From Bin87 sp965116565 (GTDB lineage Bacteria > Chloroflexota > Dehalococcoidia > Lucifugimonadales > UBA3495): DNA of 64,000 nucleotides. The notes under the pieces are model-generated. The model did not search any database, was not told the origin of the DNA, and worked only from the letters and a program-made list of their open reading frames with translations. The stretch is taken from the NCBI GenBank assembly GCA_965116565.1, contig OZ220699.1, positions 248,001-312,000 on the forward strand, read 5' to 3'. The position numbers and the translations under genes are program-made. This document shows, piece after piece, positions 1-8,420 of the stretch (within the stretch, counting starts at the first letter, position 1; every line of letters starts with the position of its first letter).

Positions 1-55
1 CGGCGCCGTTTATCCTGATGTATGGCCGTGTGAGTTCGAGACGAGGAAGAATGTC

Positions 56-1678
56 ATGAAATACGATGTGGCAATTGTGGGGGCCGGTTCGGCCGGTTCG
101 GCGCTGGCAGCGCGCCTGTCCGAGGATCCGGGCCGGTCGGTGCTGCTTTTGGAGGCGGGGCCGGACTATCCGAATTTCGAACTGCTGCCGGACGAGTTGA
201 AGTACGGGTTCGCCGCGGCTCCAACCCCGCCGTCGACCCGAACCGCCAGCGGCCATCCGGACTGGTTGGGCGCCAACCCGCATAACTGGCAGTTCACAGC
301 GACCGCGACGGATCTCGCGCCGCCGATGCTGGTGCCCCGGGGGAAAGTTACGGGCGGTTCCAGCGCCATCAATTCCTCAGCATTTTACCGGGGTGTGCCC
401 GAGGATTTCGACGCGTGGGCCACCCGGGGCAATGACGAGTGGAGTTACGAAAGGGTCCTGCCCTTCTTCCGCAAATTGGAGACCGACGTTGACCGGCACG
501 GCGACTATCACGGCTCCGATGGGCCGATCTTCGTGCACCATTCCAATCCGGACGCCTGGGATGACACCCAGAGACGGTTCGTCAACGCGTGTCGCGGCAG
601 CGGCTTTGAGGAAACCCGAGACCACAACCATCCGGACTCCAACGGCGTCGGCCCCGGCATAACCAACAATCACAACGGGGTGCGGTTCAGCACCGCGCTG
701 GGCTACCTGGGCCAGGCGCGCCACCGGCTCAACCTGACGGTGCGGCCCAATTGCCAGGTTCGACGGGTGATTTTTGAGGGCAAGCGCGCGACCGGACTGC
801 TGGTTGAGAGCGGCGATGAGACGTTCACCGTTGACGCCGGTGAGATTGTCCTGAGCGCGGGGGCGGTCGGTTCACCCCACCTGCTGCTGCTGTCCGGAGT
901 CGGGCCGGCCGGTCAGTTGGAGAAGTTCGGCATCCCGATAATTCAGGACATGCCGGGCGTGGGTCAGAATCTCAAAGACCACCCGAAGGTGTACGTGACC
1001 TGGGAGGTCGGAGCCGGTCTGGCCGGCCCTTCGAACCGTGGAGCCGGCAGCGCTACGCTGCGACTCACCGCTCCGGGCTCGCATCTGAGAAACGACCTTT
1101 CGGTCAGTTTTTCAGCCATGGTCGTTCCCCGAGTCAAGGGGACGACGCCGGTGTCAGGAGATGACGGGTCCCGGTCCGGAGGGGCGGACAGCGCGATCCG
1201 GCACGTTGAAATGATGGTTGCCCTGCTTCTGCCGGAAAGCTGCGGTGAATTGACGCTGACCTCGCCGGACCACCGAGTACAGCCGGCCATGCACTACAAC
1301 TACCTGGCCGAACCCTTTGACCGGGAGCGGCTGAGGGCGGGCATCCACCTGGCGTTGGACCTGTCGGCGCGAGATGAACTGGCGCCGCTGGTGGGACCGC
1401 GGATCGAACCCGCGGACAGGGACCTGGCGAGCGACGACGCACTGGATCAGTGGCTGCTGAGGGAGGCGACGACCTTCTCTCATATATCCTGCACCTGCAA
1501 AATGGGGCCGTCCGGCGACGCCCTGGCGGTGGTGGATCAATATGGGAAGGTGCACGGATTGGAGGGGTTGCGCATCGTCGATGCGTCGATTATGCCCGAC
1601 CTCGTGCGCGCACCCATCAACCCGGCGGTGATAATGGTGGCGGAGCGGATCGCGGATTTCATCCGGTCCGGCCGGTAG
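56..1678 (+). CDS. GMC family FAD-dependent oxidoreductase (choline dehydrogenase-like)
   Basis: This 540-residue protein is a flavoprotein of the glucose-methanol-choline family, which oxidises alcohols to aldehydes or acids. The N-terminus has the dinucleotide-binding motif GAGSAG at residues 9-14, followed by the FAD-contacting Glu of LLLEAG. The GMC signature PRGKVTGGSSAIN is near residue 95. The C-terminal block has HISCTCKMG with the catalytic His and later PINPAVIM with the second catalytic-site residue (Asn in this family branch). GAGGAAG ends 5 bases before the ATG. The substrate cannot be read from sequence. A paralog lies at 55752-57314; compared with it this protein has an extra Pro/Thr-rich segment near residue 60. 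The first 55 bases of the window hold no other gene. Confidence 0.93.
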   Translation: MKYDVAIVGAGSAGSALAARLSEDPGRSVLLLEAGPDYPNFELLPDELKYGFAAAPTPPSTRTASGHPDWLGANPHNWQFTATATDLAPPMLVPRGKVTGGSSAINSSAFYRGVPEDFDAWATRGNDEWSYERVLPFFRKLETDVDRHGDYHGSDGPIFVHHSNPDAWDDTQRRFVNACRGSGFEETRDHNHPDSNGVGPGITNNHNGVRFSTALGYLGQARHRLNLTVRPNCQVRRVIFEGKRATGLLVESGDETFTVDAGEIVLSAGAVGSPHLLLLSGVGPAGQLEKFGIPIIQDMPGVGQNLKDHPKVYVTWEVGAGLAGPSNRGAGSATLRLTAPGSHLRNDLSVSFSAMVVPRVKGTTPVSGDDGSRSGGADSAIRHVEMMVALLLPESCGELTLTSPDHRVQPAMHYNYLAEPFDRERLRAGIHLALDLSARDELAPLVGPRIEPADRDLASDDALDQWLLREATTFSHISCTCKMGPSGDALAVVDQYGKVHGLEGLRIVDASIMPDLVRAPINPAVIMVAERIADFIRSGR

Positions 1679-1935
1679 TTGACTGGTGGTGCCCCAAGCT
1701 GGACTTTGTACATATCGCTAATCCAAGGAAGGACATCGTTGCGTTGAACGTAAATGCGGGCGGCAAATTTTTCAATGTTTGGTTCTGGCCCCTACATTCG
1801 AAAAATCCCGGCGTTCAACTGCGACTCAAAATGTGCAAGTTCCACCCCAATTCCAGAGTTTGTGCAAAGCCGGGCTGAGTAGGTGTGCGAGTAAACAGTT
1901 CGAAGCCCTGAGCACAATTGGGAAAAGGTAATCGG

Positions 1936-1965
1936 GTCCCTTCTCCCTTGATGGGTGAAGGACAG
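1936..1965. repeat. Dispersed CTCTCCC-type repeat (family A), copy 1
   Basis: CCCTTCTCCCTTGATGGGTG followed by AAGGACAGG matches the core CTCCCTTGATGGG found again at 46283 and 48340. The element is non-coding and partly palindromic (CCCTT...AAGG). Confidence 0.6.
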
Positions 1966-2084
1966 GATGATGGTGAAAATCCCAGAGTCCCACGCCCTCA
2001 CAGAGTGCTGCACCCACAGCTTGGGGCAGGCAGCCTCGACCTTACCCACATCCGCTGGATCCCGTCCGTATCTGGCCGATCCCC

Positions 2085-2117
2085 CGTTCAGCGTGAGCCA
2101 GTCGAAGGATGCGAACG
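2085..2117. repeat. Dispersed GTTCA/TCGA palindromic repeat (family C), copy 1
   Basis: CGTTCAGCGTGAGCCAGTCG and the following AAGGATGCGAACG form an imperfect inverted repeat (CGTTC...GAACG). Its sequence is related to the copies at 26652-26687 and, reverse-complemented, 56449-56463 inside a GMC gene. Confidence 0.6.
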
Positions 2118-2333
2118 TCGGAATGTCGACTCGGTGAAACGCTCCGGGGGATTGGGATGCGCCGCCGGCGTTTTCGATTTCGAGAACCCGCCATCGAAAC
2201 CCGAATGCAATTGATTTTGACCATAACTGCACTTAAAATGAGCCATACCATCGATCCTTGGCGCTATCCTGTTGAATATCGTTGGCAACGGTGGAATCTA
2301 TGGATTTTGTATTCTTTTAAGGGAGTAATGGCC

Positions 2334-2762
2334 ATGGAAAATCGCGGCGCAGGACCGGACAATGTGATGCTATCTGAGGCAGGATTGGTGATATCGCAGA
2401 CGCGATTGGTGTCATTTGGCGATACCTACGCGATGTCGAGCATCACGTCATGCCGGCTTCGGTACACCGATGAGACCAACAAGGGGAAGGAATTCCTGAG
2501 GTACTGCGCATTCGCCGCAAGCGCACTGATCGGCATAGTCGTAGGTTTTGCGATTGGCGGTATGGCGGGTGTGATAGTGGGAGCGGTTCTGGCGGTTATT
2601 GGCTTGGTTGCTGCGTTGATGTTCATCAAAGTCGAGTACCAGCTCTACCACGTGCTTGTCGGAACGAACACGGGCGAAATGACCGTGGTCAGCACCGAAG
2701 ATGAAGATTTCGCCAGGCGGGTGGACCGGGCAATCAACGATGCGATAATTGCGAGGGGATAG
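2334..2762 (+). CDS. Small membrane protein, DUF6232-like
   Basis: The 142-residue product starts with a polar segment (residues 1-55), has two closely spaced hydrophobic stretches (about residues 57-95, rich in Gly, Ala, Val, Ile), and ends in a polar tail with many acidic residues. This layout and the phrase QTRLVSFGDTYAMSSITSCRL resemble the DUF6232 family, whose function is unknown. The ATG at 2334 is chosen because GGGAG at 2321-2325 is 8 bases upstream; an in-frame ATG at 2328 is too close to it. The frame stays open further upstream but that part looks non-coding. The gene stands alone, with 570 bases or more of non-coding DNA before it and 420 after. Confidence 0.75.
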   Translation: MENRGAGPDNVMLSEAGLVISQTRLVSFGDTYAMSSITSCRLRYTDETNKGKEFLRYCAFAASALIGIVVGFAIGGMAGVIVGAVLAVIGLVAALMFIKVEYQLYHVLVGTNTGEMTVVSTEDEDFARRVDRAINDAIIARG

Positions 2763-3186
2763 GTCGCACGCGAAACGGCCTTTTTGTCTCAGTCGGTCAT
2801 CGGGGGCCGCAAGGTCAGTGATCAGGGGCATCTTACAGCCCAGGGCACGGCCAAGGTAATCTGTCTGGGCTCTATCGGACGCTGCCGAACCGCGTTCAGT
2901 TTCGCGGCAATTGTCATCCCGAGCGTAGCAATTGGGCTACCAACCGGCGCCTATATCAGATACTGCGGTCCATTGCATATTCCTAAGGTGCCCCTCAACC
3001 CGGTAGCGGTAGCTTGAACAACCCTGTTAATCTGGAGTCCTGCCAAGGACGCGGGACACGAGGGTGGCTGCATTGGCCGAACGGGATTGTTGCCGGGAAG
3101 CGTGCAGTGGGCGCGCAGGCGTCTTGACGGCTGTGGCGGCGTTACATATTCTCAGGCGGAAATGATCACACCCCTGGCAGGTTTGA
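2763..3186. other. Intergenic region, no gene seen
   Basis: These 424 bases between the DUF6232-like gene and the SDR gene hold only short frames without ribosome sites. I see no RNA gene, repeat or clear terminator. Confidence 0.5.
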
Positions 3187-3966
3187 ATGAGACTCGACGG
3201 TAAAGTAGCGATTGTAACGGGCGGCAGCCGAGGGATCGGGCGCGCCATCTGTCTCGGCCTGGGCGATGCGGGAGCGAAGGTGGTGGTGGCATCCCGCACC
3301 GATGTGGACCGGTCGGCGGACACGGAGTACGCCAGGTACGGGTCGGGAGACATACACGATACGGCGGGGCAGATCACCGCCAAGGGCGGCACGGCCATCG
3401 GGGTCAGGTGCGACGTGGCGCAGGTCCAGGACATTCAGGACCTGGTAACCGCCACGCTGGACCACTTCGGCCGCGTCGACATCCTGGTCTGCAACGCGGG
3501 AATGGACTGCGAGTCGCCGGTGGTGGACCTGGACGTCGAACTGCTGGACCAATGTCTGGCGGTCAACGTGCGCGGTCCGCTGCTTCTTTGCAAGTACGCG
3601 CTGCCGTCGATGATTTCCCAGGGTGACGGTGGCTCCATCTACTGCGTCACCTCCGGCTCTGCCAGAAACTACCGCGAGGGTCGAGTCGGATACTCGATGA
3701 GCAAGGCGGCCCTGGAGCGCATGTTTTTCAGCCTGGCGGAGGAAGTCAGGCCTCACAACATTGCGGTCAACGTGCTGGAACCCGGCAGGGTGGACACGTG
3801 GATGAACCGGCGTGGCGACTGGCCGGGAACCGCGCACATACCCATGGTGCAGCCCGACGCCCTGACGGCTCCGGGGGTGTGGCTGGCCGGACAGACCGCC
3901 GAAACGCTGACGGGCGAGTTGGTATCGCGCGTTGACTTTGGAGTCACCTGGGGTCCTCAGACATAG
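3187..3966 (+). CDS. Short-chain dehydrogenase/reductase (SDR)
   Basis: The 259-residue protein has the classical SDR layout: the NAD(P)-binding TGGSRGIG motif at residues 11-18, CNAG in the fourth strand, a Ser in the VTSGSARN segment, and the YSMSK catalytic Tyr-x3-Lys. Length is typical (about 250). An inserted stretch after the second strand (TEYARYGSGDIHDTAGQ) makes the cofactor loop longer than usual. GCAGG lies upstream of the ATG. The gene converges on the sensor-regulator gene with a 21-base gap. The substrate is not predictable; SDRs near GMC oxidoreductases often act on alcohols and ketones. Confidence 0.92.
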   Translation: MRLDGKVAIVTGGSRGIGRAICLGLGDAGAKVVVASRTDVDRSADTEYARYGSGDIHDTAGQITAKGGTAIGVRCDVAQVQDIQDLVTATLDHFGRVDILVCNAGMDCESPVVDLDVELLDQCLAVNVRGPLLLCKYALPSMISQGDGGSIYCVTSGSARNYREGRVGYSMSKAALERMFFSLAEEVRPHNIAVNVLEPGRVDTWMNRRGDWPGTAHIPMVQPDALTAPGVWLAGQTAETLTGELVSRVDFGVTWGPQT

Positions 3967-3987
3967 GACTCCATCGACGGCGATCGG

Positions 3988-6096
3988 CTACCGGTCGGGT
4001 CGCGCCATCCGGTAGCCGGTTCCGTGCACGGTGAAGATGTACGAGGGATTTCGCGCGTTGTCCCCCAGTTTCTGCCGCAGCGATTTCACGTAAGAACGCA
4101 GAAGCTGCTGCTCTCCAGTATATTCGGGACCCCAGACCCTTCTGAGCAACGCAGCGTGGGTGAGGACGGTGCCCGGTGAACTGGCAAGTTCGCACAGCAG
4201 CTTGTATTCCGTCGCCGTGAGTTGCACCCATTGGCCGGACAGGTCGACGGCCCGCTCATCGAAGTTTATCCGCACGTCTCCCGATCGGTATGTGCGGCTG
4301 CCGTCAGCCACTCCGCCGGCGCTGGATCTGCGCAGGGCCGCCTTTACCCGCGCGATCAGTTCGGTGGGCGAAAACGGCTTGACGATATAGCCATCCGCCC
4401 CCAGGTTCAGGGCCTGCGAGACGTATTCTTCATCGCTGCGATCACAGAGCACGATGACGGGAACACGCATGTCGGCGCTTGCGCTGGCCAAAGCGCGGAG
4501 AGCTTGCTCCCTTCTCCCTGCGATGTCCAGAAGGACAAGATCCGGAGCATCCAATGACGTGATTTCTGCGACTTCACCCAGGGTGGATGTCGATGTAATG
4601 TCGTAACCCGCATCGAGTAATGTTTGGCGCACGGCGCTGAGCAACTGCGGTTCTTCAATTGAGACGAGTATCTGGGTCTCGTCCGGCAGAACCGGCGATG
4701 GCGCGTCAGACATTTCCCGCGATTCTCGGGGCGGACTCTCCTTCTCTTCCTCGATTATGGGCAGTGTGAAAGTGAAGGTCAGGCTGCCCTCCTGATCATC
4801 GATTTCGGCGCTGACTCGCCCGCCGTGCGCCTCGACCACCCCGCGGCAAAATGCCATCGCCAATCCCTCGCCCCGGGACGACGAATCAGCCGCCATGACG
4901 TGGGATTGCGTCGTCTGTCTGAACAACTGCGGGTCCTGGGTTGAGTTGACCAGAGGAACCGCTCCTCTGGGGCCCGGCGATGAACCGTCCACAGACACCG
5001 AAATTGAGGCGTGGATTCCAGCCAATGTTGCGGAAACCACCACCGGGGACGATCGGTTAGAACGCATCGCCGCCTGACGGAGGAAGTTGTGCAGAACCTT
5101 GCTGATGCGTTGCTGGTCAACCAGCACCGTGGCCAGGCCTTCGGAAATGTCCGACCTGATGGCAATCGCCGAATAGTCTCTGAGATACTCCGCACAGGAT
5201 CGCTGAACCAGCCCGCCCAGTTCCGCCGGTTCCAGCGCCACAGACAACGATCCGGTCTCAATCTGAGCCAGCTCGATCAAGCTGTTGACCTGGTCGCGCA
5301 TGAGATCCGACTGCTGGTCGATTATGCGCAACAACTGGATCTCCTCGGTGGGGTTGATCGCCTCGATATCGCTTTTGAGGGCGGCGGCGGCGCCCTTGAT
5401 GCTGATCAAAGGGGTTCTCAGTTCTTCGCTCACCCTCTCCAGAAATTCGGCGTGCTTGCGCTCCAATCCGCCAAAGCGCGTCATGTCCTGAGACACGGTG
5501 AGCACCGACACAATTTCTCCCGATTCGGAGAAGATGGGAATACAATTGACGAGACTGGTAAGCGGCGGGCCATCCGGCGGATGGACGACGATCTCTTCTC
5601 CGATCACCGTCTCGCCGCTTTGAAGCACCCTGGTGCCGGGGAGATCTGCAAACGAAAGCTCACTCCCATTGGGGCGGGTGAATTTCAGAGACTGGAAGAT
5701 GCTCGACGGGTCTCCGTCAGGAGGCGTGAGCGCAAGCAGCATGCGTTGGGATTCGCGGTTCATGTAAGAGACTTCACCCAGGCGCGCATCGAATACGGAG
5801 ATCGCAACCGGGGACATGTCCAACAAAGCTTCGATGTCCGCTTTCGCCTGGCGCGCGACCTCGCACCTCTGCTCCCCGGCGATTATCGACGACGCGTGGG
5901 CGGCAAGGACCACCCCCACGCGCTCGTCGCCATCGGTGAACTCTGGACCAGGCTGCTTGTCCGCCAGGTACAGGCTTGCTACGCGCTCTTCCCGGGAGTA
6001 GATGGGCAGACCAAGCCAGGTCGTCGCGGGGATGTCCATGAACTCGATGTGGCCTGCCGCGCCATTCATGCGGAGCGGCGACGTCAGGTTGTTCAC
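3988..6096 (-). CDS. Fused GAF-PAS-histidine kinase-like-REC-winged helix regulator with His-to-Glu change
   Basis: The readable 702 residues contain the C-terminal half of a GAF domain (1-78), a PAS domain (about 85-205), a HisKA-like helix pair (215-285), an ATPase-like domain (325-447), a receiver domain (475-590) and an OmpR/PhoB winged helix (605-700). The H-box reads SEELRTPL (223-230), so Glu224 stands where the phosphorylated His belongs. The G2 region (GEGLAMAF, VEAHGGRV) is kept, but the N-box is weak (HNFLRQA) and G1 is altered (VDGSSPG). In the receiver, Asp524 and Lys573 are present, the acidic pair is Glu481-Glu482, and the usual Thr is Cys551. The frame continues upstream through one TGA to a well-placed ATG at 6360 (see next entry). 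The protein probably binds DNA and responds to a small ligand or partner rather than autophosphorylating; this is inference. Confidence 0.85.
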   Translation of the reverse strand: MNNLTSPLRMNGAAGHIEFMDIPATTWLGLPIYSREERVASLYLADKQPGPEFTDGDERVGVVLAAHASSIIAGEQRCEVARQAKADIEALLDMSPVAISVFDARLGEVSYMNRESQRMLLALTPPDGDPSSIFQSLKFTRPNGSELSFADLPGTRVLQSGETVIGEEIVVHPPDGPPLTSLVNCIPIFSESGEIVSVLTVSQDMTRFGGLERKHAEFLERVSEELRTPLISIKGAAAALKSDIEAINPTEEIQLLRIIDQQSDLMRDQVNSLIELAQIETGSLSVALEPAELGGLVQRSCAEYLRDYSAIAIRSDISEGLATVLVDQQRISKVLHNFLRQAAMRSNRSSPVVVSATLAGIHASISVSVDGSSPGPRGAVPLVNSTQDPQLFRQTTQSHVMAADSSSRGEGLAMAFCRGVVEAHGGRVSAEIDDQEGSLTFTFTLPIIEEEKESPPRESREMSDAPSPVLPDETQILVSIEEPQLLSAVRQTLLDAGYDITSTSTLGEVAEITSLDAPDLVLLDIAGRREQALRALASASADMRVPVIVLCDRSDEEYVSQALNLGADGYIVKPFSPTELIARVKAALRRSSAGGVADGSRTYRSGDVRINFDERAVDLSGQWVQLTATEYKLLCELASSPGTVLTHAALLRRVWGPEYTGEQQLLRSYVKSLRQKLGDNARNPSYIFTVHGTGYRMARPDR

Positions 6097-6360
6097 CTGG
6101 GCGAACGAGTCGGGTGTTTGAAGGGATCGACTGATCAGGTCGCGTTCCTGGTCAGTGAATCCCGATGTGTACAGGTCGCGAATACCGCCGGCAGCATCGA
6201 AAGTGAGGAGCGCACCGTACCGGGCGCGTGTGAGATTTCAAGCGTGGTCAACCACGTTCTGGAGCGCGGCATCCGCGTCAGGTTGCTCGGAGATGCTGAC
6301 GCTTGCCTCGCTCAATCCGGCGAGTTGATTTTCGAGGGAATTATTGTCCGGCTTAAGCAT
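6097..6360 (-). pseudogene. Probable original 5' end of the sensor-regulator gene, interrupted by TGA at 6238-6240
   Basis: Reading from ATG 6360, which follows AGAGGTGGAC on the minus strand, gives 40 codons ending ...LQNVVDHA, then TGA, then NLTRARYGALLTFDAAGG and on without further stops into the 702-residue frame. The joined sequence is a normal GAF start in which the TGA replaces a residue that is usually charged; CGA to TGA is one transition. Either the gene is broken here and translation restarts at a GTG (6096), or the base is a sequencing or assembly error, or the TGA is read through. The strong ribosome site argues that 6360 was the true start. Confidence 0.7.
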
Positions 6361-6536
6361 GTCCACCTCTTTCTAACTCACCATCCGTGCGTGAAGGGCC
6401 GATTGCCTCCCAGTGCATGTTTGCTGATAGTGAAACGCCATCCAACTGTCTGGGCCCCTGAAAGACGTGCCCATATGCCCCCGGCAGAGGCCATGGCACG
6501 GCTGAGGGCGCGCCATACTACTACTGGTCGCAGCCC

Positions 6537-6542
6537 AATATA
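6537..6542 (-). promoter_or_regulatory. Candidate -10 element of the sensor-regulator gene
   Basis: On the minus strand this reads TATATT. It is exactly 17 bases from GTGGAG (6560-6565), the poor -35 hexamer that is also the last unit of the phased repeat array. A poor -35 overlapped by activator repeats is the layout of PhoB-type activated promoters. The leader to ATG 6360 would be about 170 bases. Confidence 0.45.
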
Positions 6543-6559
6543 AACGGGAATTGGCCGCG

Positions 6560-6620
6560 CTCCACGATTTTTTCACAAAGTTTTCATTACAGCTTCATCG
6601 TCTTTCACAATTATTCACAA
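6560..6620. promoter_or_regulatory. Helically phased direct-repeat array, likely operator for an OmpR/PhoB-type regulator
   Basis: Five TTCA-containing units have their C at 6574, 6585, 6596, 6606 and 6616 (spacing 11, 11, 10, 10). The best units are TTTCACAA (6571-6578 and 6603-6610), ATTCACAA (6613-6620), TTTCATTA (6582-6589) and CTTCATCG (6593-6600). A sixth weak unit, CTCCAC, lies 11 bases further (6560-6565). Direct repeats at one helical turn are the known binding pattern of winged-helix response regulators such as PhoB and PhoP. The array sits between the divergent sensor-regulator and VOC genes and is AT-rich against its surroundings. Confidence 0.65.
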
Positions 6621-6844
6621 CTGTAACGCGGCGCATTTGGGTGACCGGATGTCCCGCCGGCGGCGGCTGATATCCAAAGCCACGGGACAATGGTCATCGG
6701 ATTGGCGCGCACAGATCGGGGTCGATAGGCTGGACGGCAAGCCCGTCGGAGAGTGGGCCGTTGTGGTGCTATACTCACGCAGAGACGCTGCGGTGGCGCA
6801 TATCGGCAAAAATACCCGTGTCAGGAGCGTGAAGAGGTGAAATT

Positions 6845-7300
6845 ATGTCAAGAGTTACGATGATTCAGCACATCAACCTCGAGATCAGCGACAAGGAGCG
6901 CACGCGGGACTGGTACGAGAAGGTGCTTGGGGCGGAATTCCTGGACCGGGGACCCGAGCTGAACTCGCGGCAACTGCAACTGCGCATCGGCAACGCTGAG
7001 ATCCACAGCACACATACTCCAAGTCCCAATCCGTCGGGCCACTTCGCCGTCGAGGTTCACGACTGGGACGAAATGATCGCAAACCTGGACGCGCTGGAGG
7101 TCAAGTACACGCCGCCCTCAGTCCGGGAATACGCCAACGTCCATTCCACCTACATCAAGGACCCCGACGGCAACATGATCGAACTGGTGCAGCACCCGAT
7201 GGGTCTTCGGGATTCCAGGGGGAATACGGTCGATATTGCCCACGACCCCGACGGCATGGTGTGGGCGCGGAATCCCGGCTTCGGCCCGCCCACGGGGTGA
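6845..7300 (+). CDS. VOC superfamily (glyoxalase/dioxygenase-like) protein
   Basis: The 151-residue protein is one vicinal-oxygen-chelate unit of two beta-alpha-beta-beta-beta modules. The N-terminal strand IQHINLEI supplies a metal-ligand His, GHFAVEV gives another candidate His, and GNMIELVQHP near residue 115 supplies the Glu. It could be a glyoxalase, a ring-cleaving dioxygenase relative or an isomerase. GAGGTGA ends 4 bases before the ATG. It heads a same-strand run with the two beta-propeller proteins (gaps of 48 and 46 bases), so the three may be co-transcribed. TATACT at 6770 is a possible -10. Confidence 0.85.
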   Translation: MSRVTMIQHINLEISDKERTRDWYEKVLGAEFLDRGPELNSRQLQLRIGNAEIHSTHTPSPNPSGHFAVEVHDWDEMIANLDALEVKYTPPSVREYANVHSTYIKDPDGNMIELVQHPMGLRDSRGNTVDIAHDPDGMVWARNPGFGPPTG

Positions 7301-7348
7301 GATTAAGGGGTATCCATCCATCCTGCCGCCCGATAGTGAGGGGGAATC

Positions 7349-8374
7349 ATGCCTTATTACATGTACGTAGCCGTACAGGGAGACAACAAAATATCGGTTT
7401 TCACCATCGACCCCGACAGCGGCGGCTTGACGCTGCAGCATGACGTGTCCGTTGACGGCGGCCCGTTCACCATGGCGATCAGCCCCGATCGCCGGTTCCT
7501 GTACGTGGGATGCCGGGAGATCACGCAGTTGGTCAGCTTCGAGATTGACCAGGCCAACGGAGGGTTGACGCGGAACGGTTCCGTAGCGCTGGACGCCTGG
7601 CCCGTGTACGTGGCGACCGACCGGAAGGGCAGGTTCGTGCTGTCGTCCTACTACCAGGGGGCGCAGGTGGCGGTGCATCCCATCGGGGATGACGGCTCGG
7701 TGGGCGGCGACCCCGTCGTCCAGTTGGAGACCGCCACGGGCGCGCACGCCATGCAGACCGACCCGACCAACAGCTATGCGTTCGTGCCGCACATCGCGGG
7801 GAACGGGCCAAACTCCATCTGGCAGTTCCGGTTCGACGAGGCGACGGGGCACATTACGCCGAATTCGCCGGCCACCGTTGACCCCGAGGAATTCCTGGGG
7901 CCGCGGCACTTCTGCTTCCATCCCTCGCTGGATGTGCTCTACTTCTCCAACGAGCAGGGTTGCAGCGTGAGCGCGTACAACCTGGACACCGGCAATGGGA
8001 CGTTGTCGCTGTCCCAGACCGTAACCACGCTGCCGCCGGAGGGGTTCGAGGAGCGCAACACGTGCTCCCAGATCCAGATCACGTCGTCCGGACGGTTCCT
8101 CTACGCGCCCAACCGGGGGCACGACAGCATCGCGTGCTACACGGTGGACGGGGAGACGGGAGCGTTGACGTCCAACGGGATCGTGCAGTCCGAGCCGAGG
8201 CCCAATGCCCTGTGCCTGGACCTGCAGGACAAGTTCGCCTACTCGGCGGGGCAGGACTCGGGCCAGATGGCGATCTTCGGCGTGGACGGGGATTCGGGCG
8301 AGTTGACCCGGGTGGGGTCGCACCCGCTGGGCGAAGGGCCGGGCTGGATTTCGATAACGGAGTTGCCGGGATAG
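7349..8374 (+). CDS. Lactonase family beta-propeller protein (6-phosphogluconolactonase-like, PF10282)
   Basis: The 341-residue product has the repeated pattern of seven-bladed lactonase propellers: ISVFTIDPDSGGLT, SFEIDQANGGLT, FDEATGHITP, YNLDTGNGTLS, YTVDGETGALT and FGVDGDSGELT recur about every 48 residues, each followed by a strand such as RFLYV. No signal peptide is present, so it is cytoplasmic. Relatives hydrolyse phosphogluconolactone or other sugar and carboxy-muconolactones. GTGAGGGGG lies 6 bases before the ATG. Position between a VOC protein and another propeller suggests a ring- or lactone-degrading step. Confidence 0.85.
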   Translation: MPYYMYVAVQGDNKISVFTIDPDSGGLTLQHDVSVDGGPFTMAISPDRRFLYVGCREITQLVSFEIDQANGGLTRNGSVALDAWPVYVATDRKGRFVLSSYYQGAQVAVHPIGDDGSVGGDPVVQLETATGAHAMQTDPTNSYAFVPHIAGNGPNSIWQFRFDEATGHITPNSPATVDPEEFLGPRHFCFHPSLDVLYFSNEQGCSVSAYNLDTGNGTLSLSQTVTTLPPEGFEERNTCSQIQITSSGRFLYAPNRGHDSIACYTVDGETGALTSNGIVQSEPRPNALCLDLQDKFAYSAGQDSGQMAIFGVDGDSGELTRVGSHPLGEGPGWISITELPG

Positions 8375-8420
8375 TTGGGAACATCCGGCGACGCAACGAC
8401 CATGTGAGGAGGCAGTTGTC

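Larger units (their letters stand above)
1679..2333. other. Intergenic region with degenerate repeats, no convincing gene
   Basis: These 655 bases hold no frame with a ribosome site and a recognisable protein. They contain two dispersed repeats, listed separately at 1936-1965 and 2085-2117. Base composition is lower in GC than the flanking genes, notably at 1720-1930 and 2200-2320. The promoter of the small membrane protein gene that follows presumably lies near the 3' end. Confidence 0.6.

Noticed and set aside
1450..1878. Plus-strand frame overlapping the GMC gene end
   Set aside because: Most of it is a shadow of the GMC gene; the rest has no homology or ribosome site.
2784..3017. Small plus-strand open frame
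   Set aside because: No ribosome site, no recognisable sequence, low-complexity end.
5011..6543. Long plus-strand open frame opposite the sensor-regulator gene
   Set aside because: It is antisense to a clear domain protein, with Arg-rich composition and no motif.
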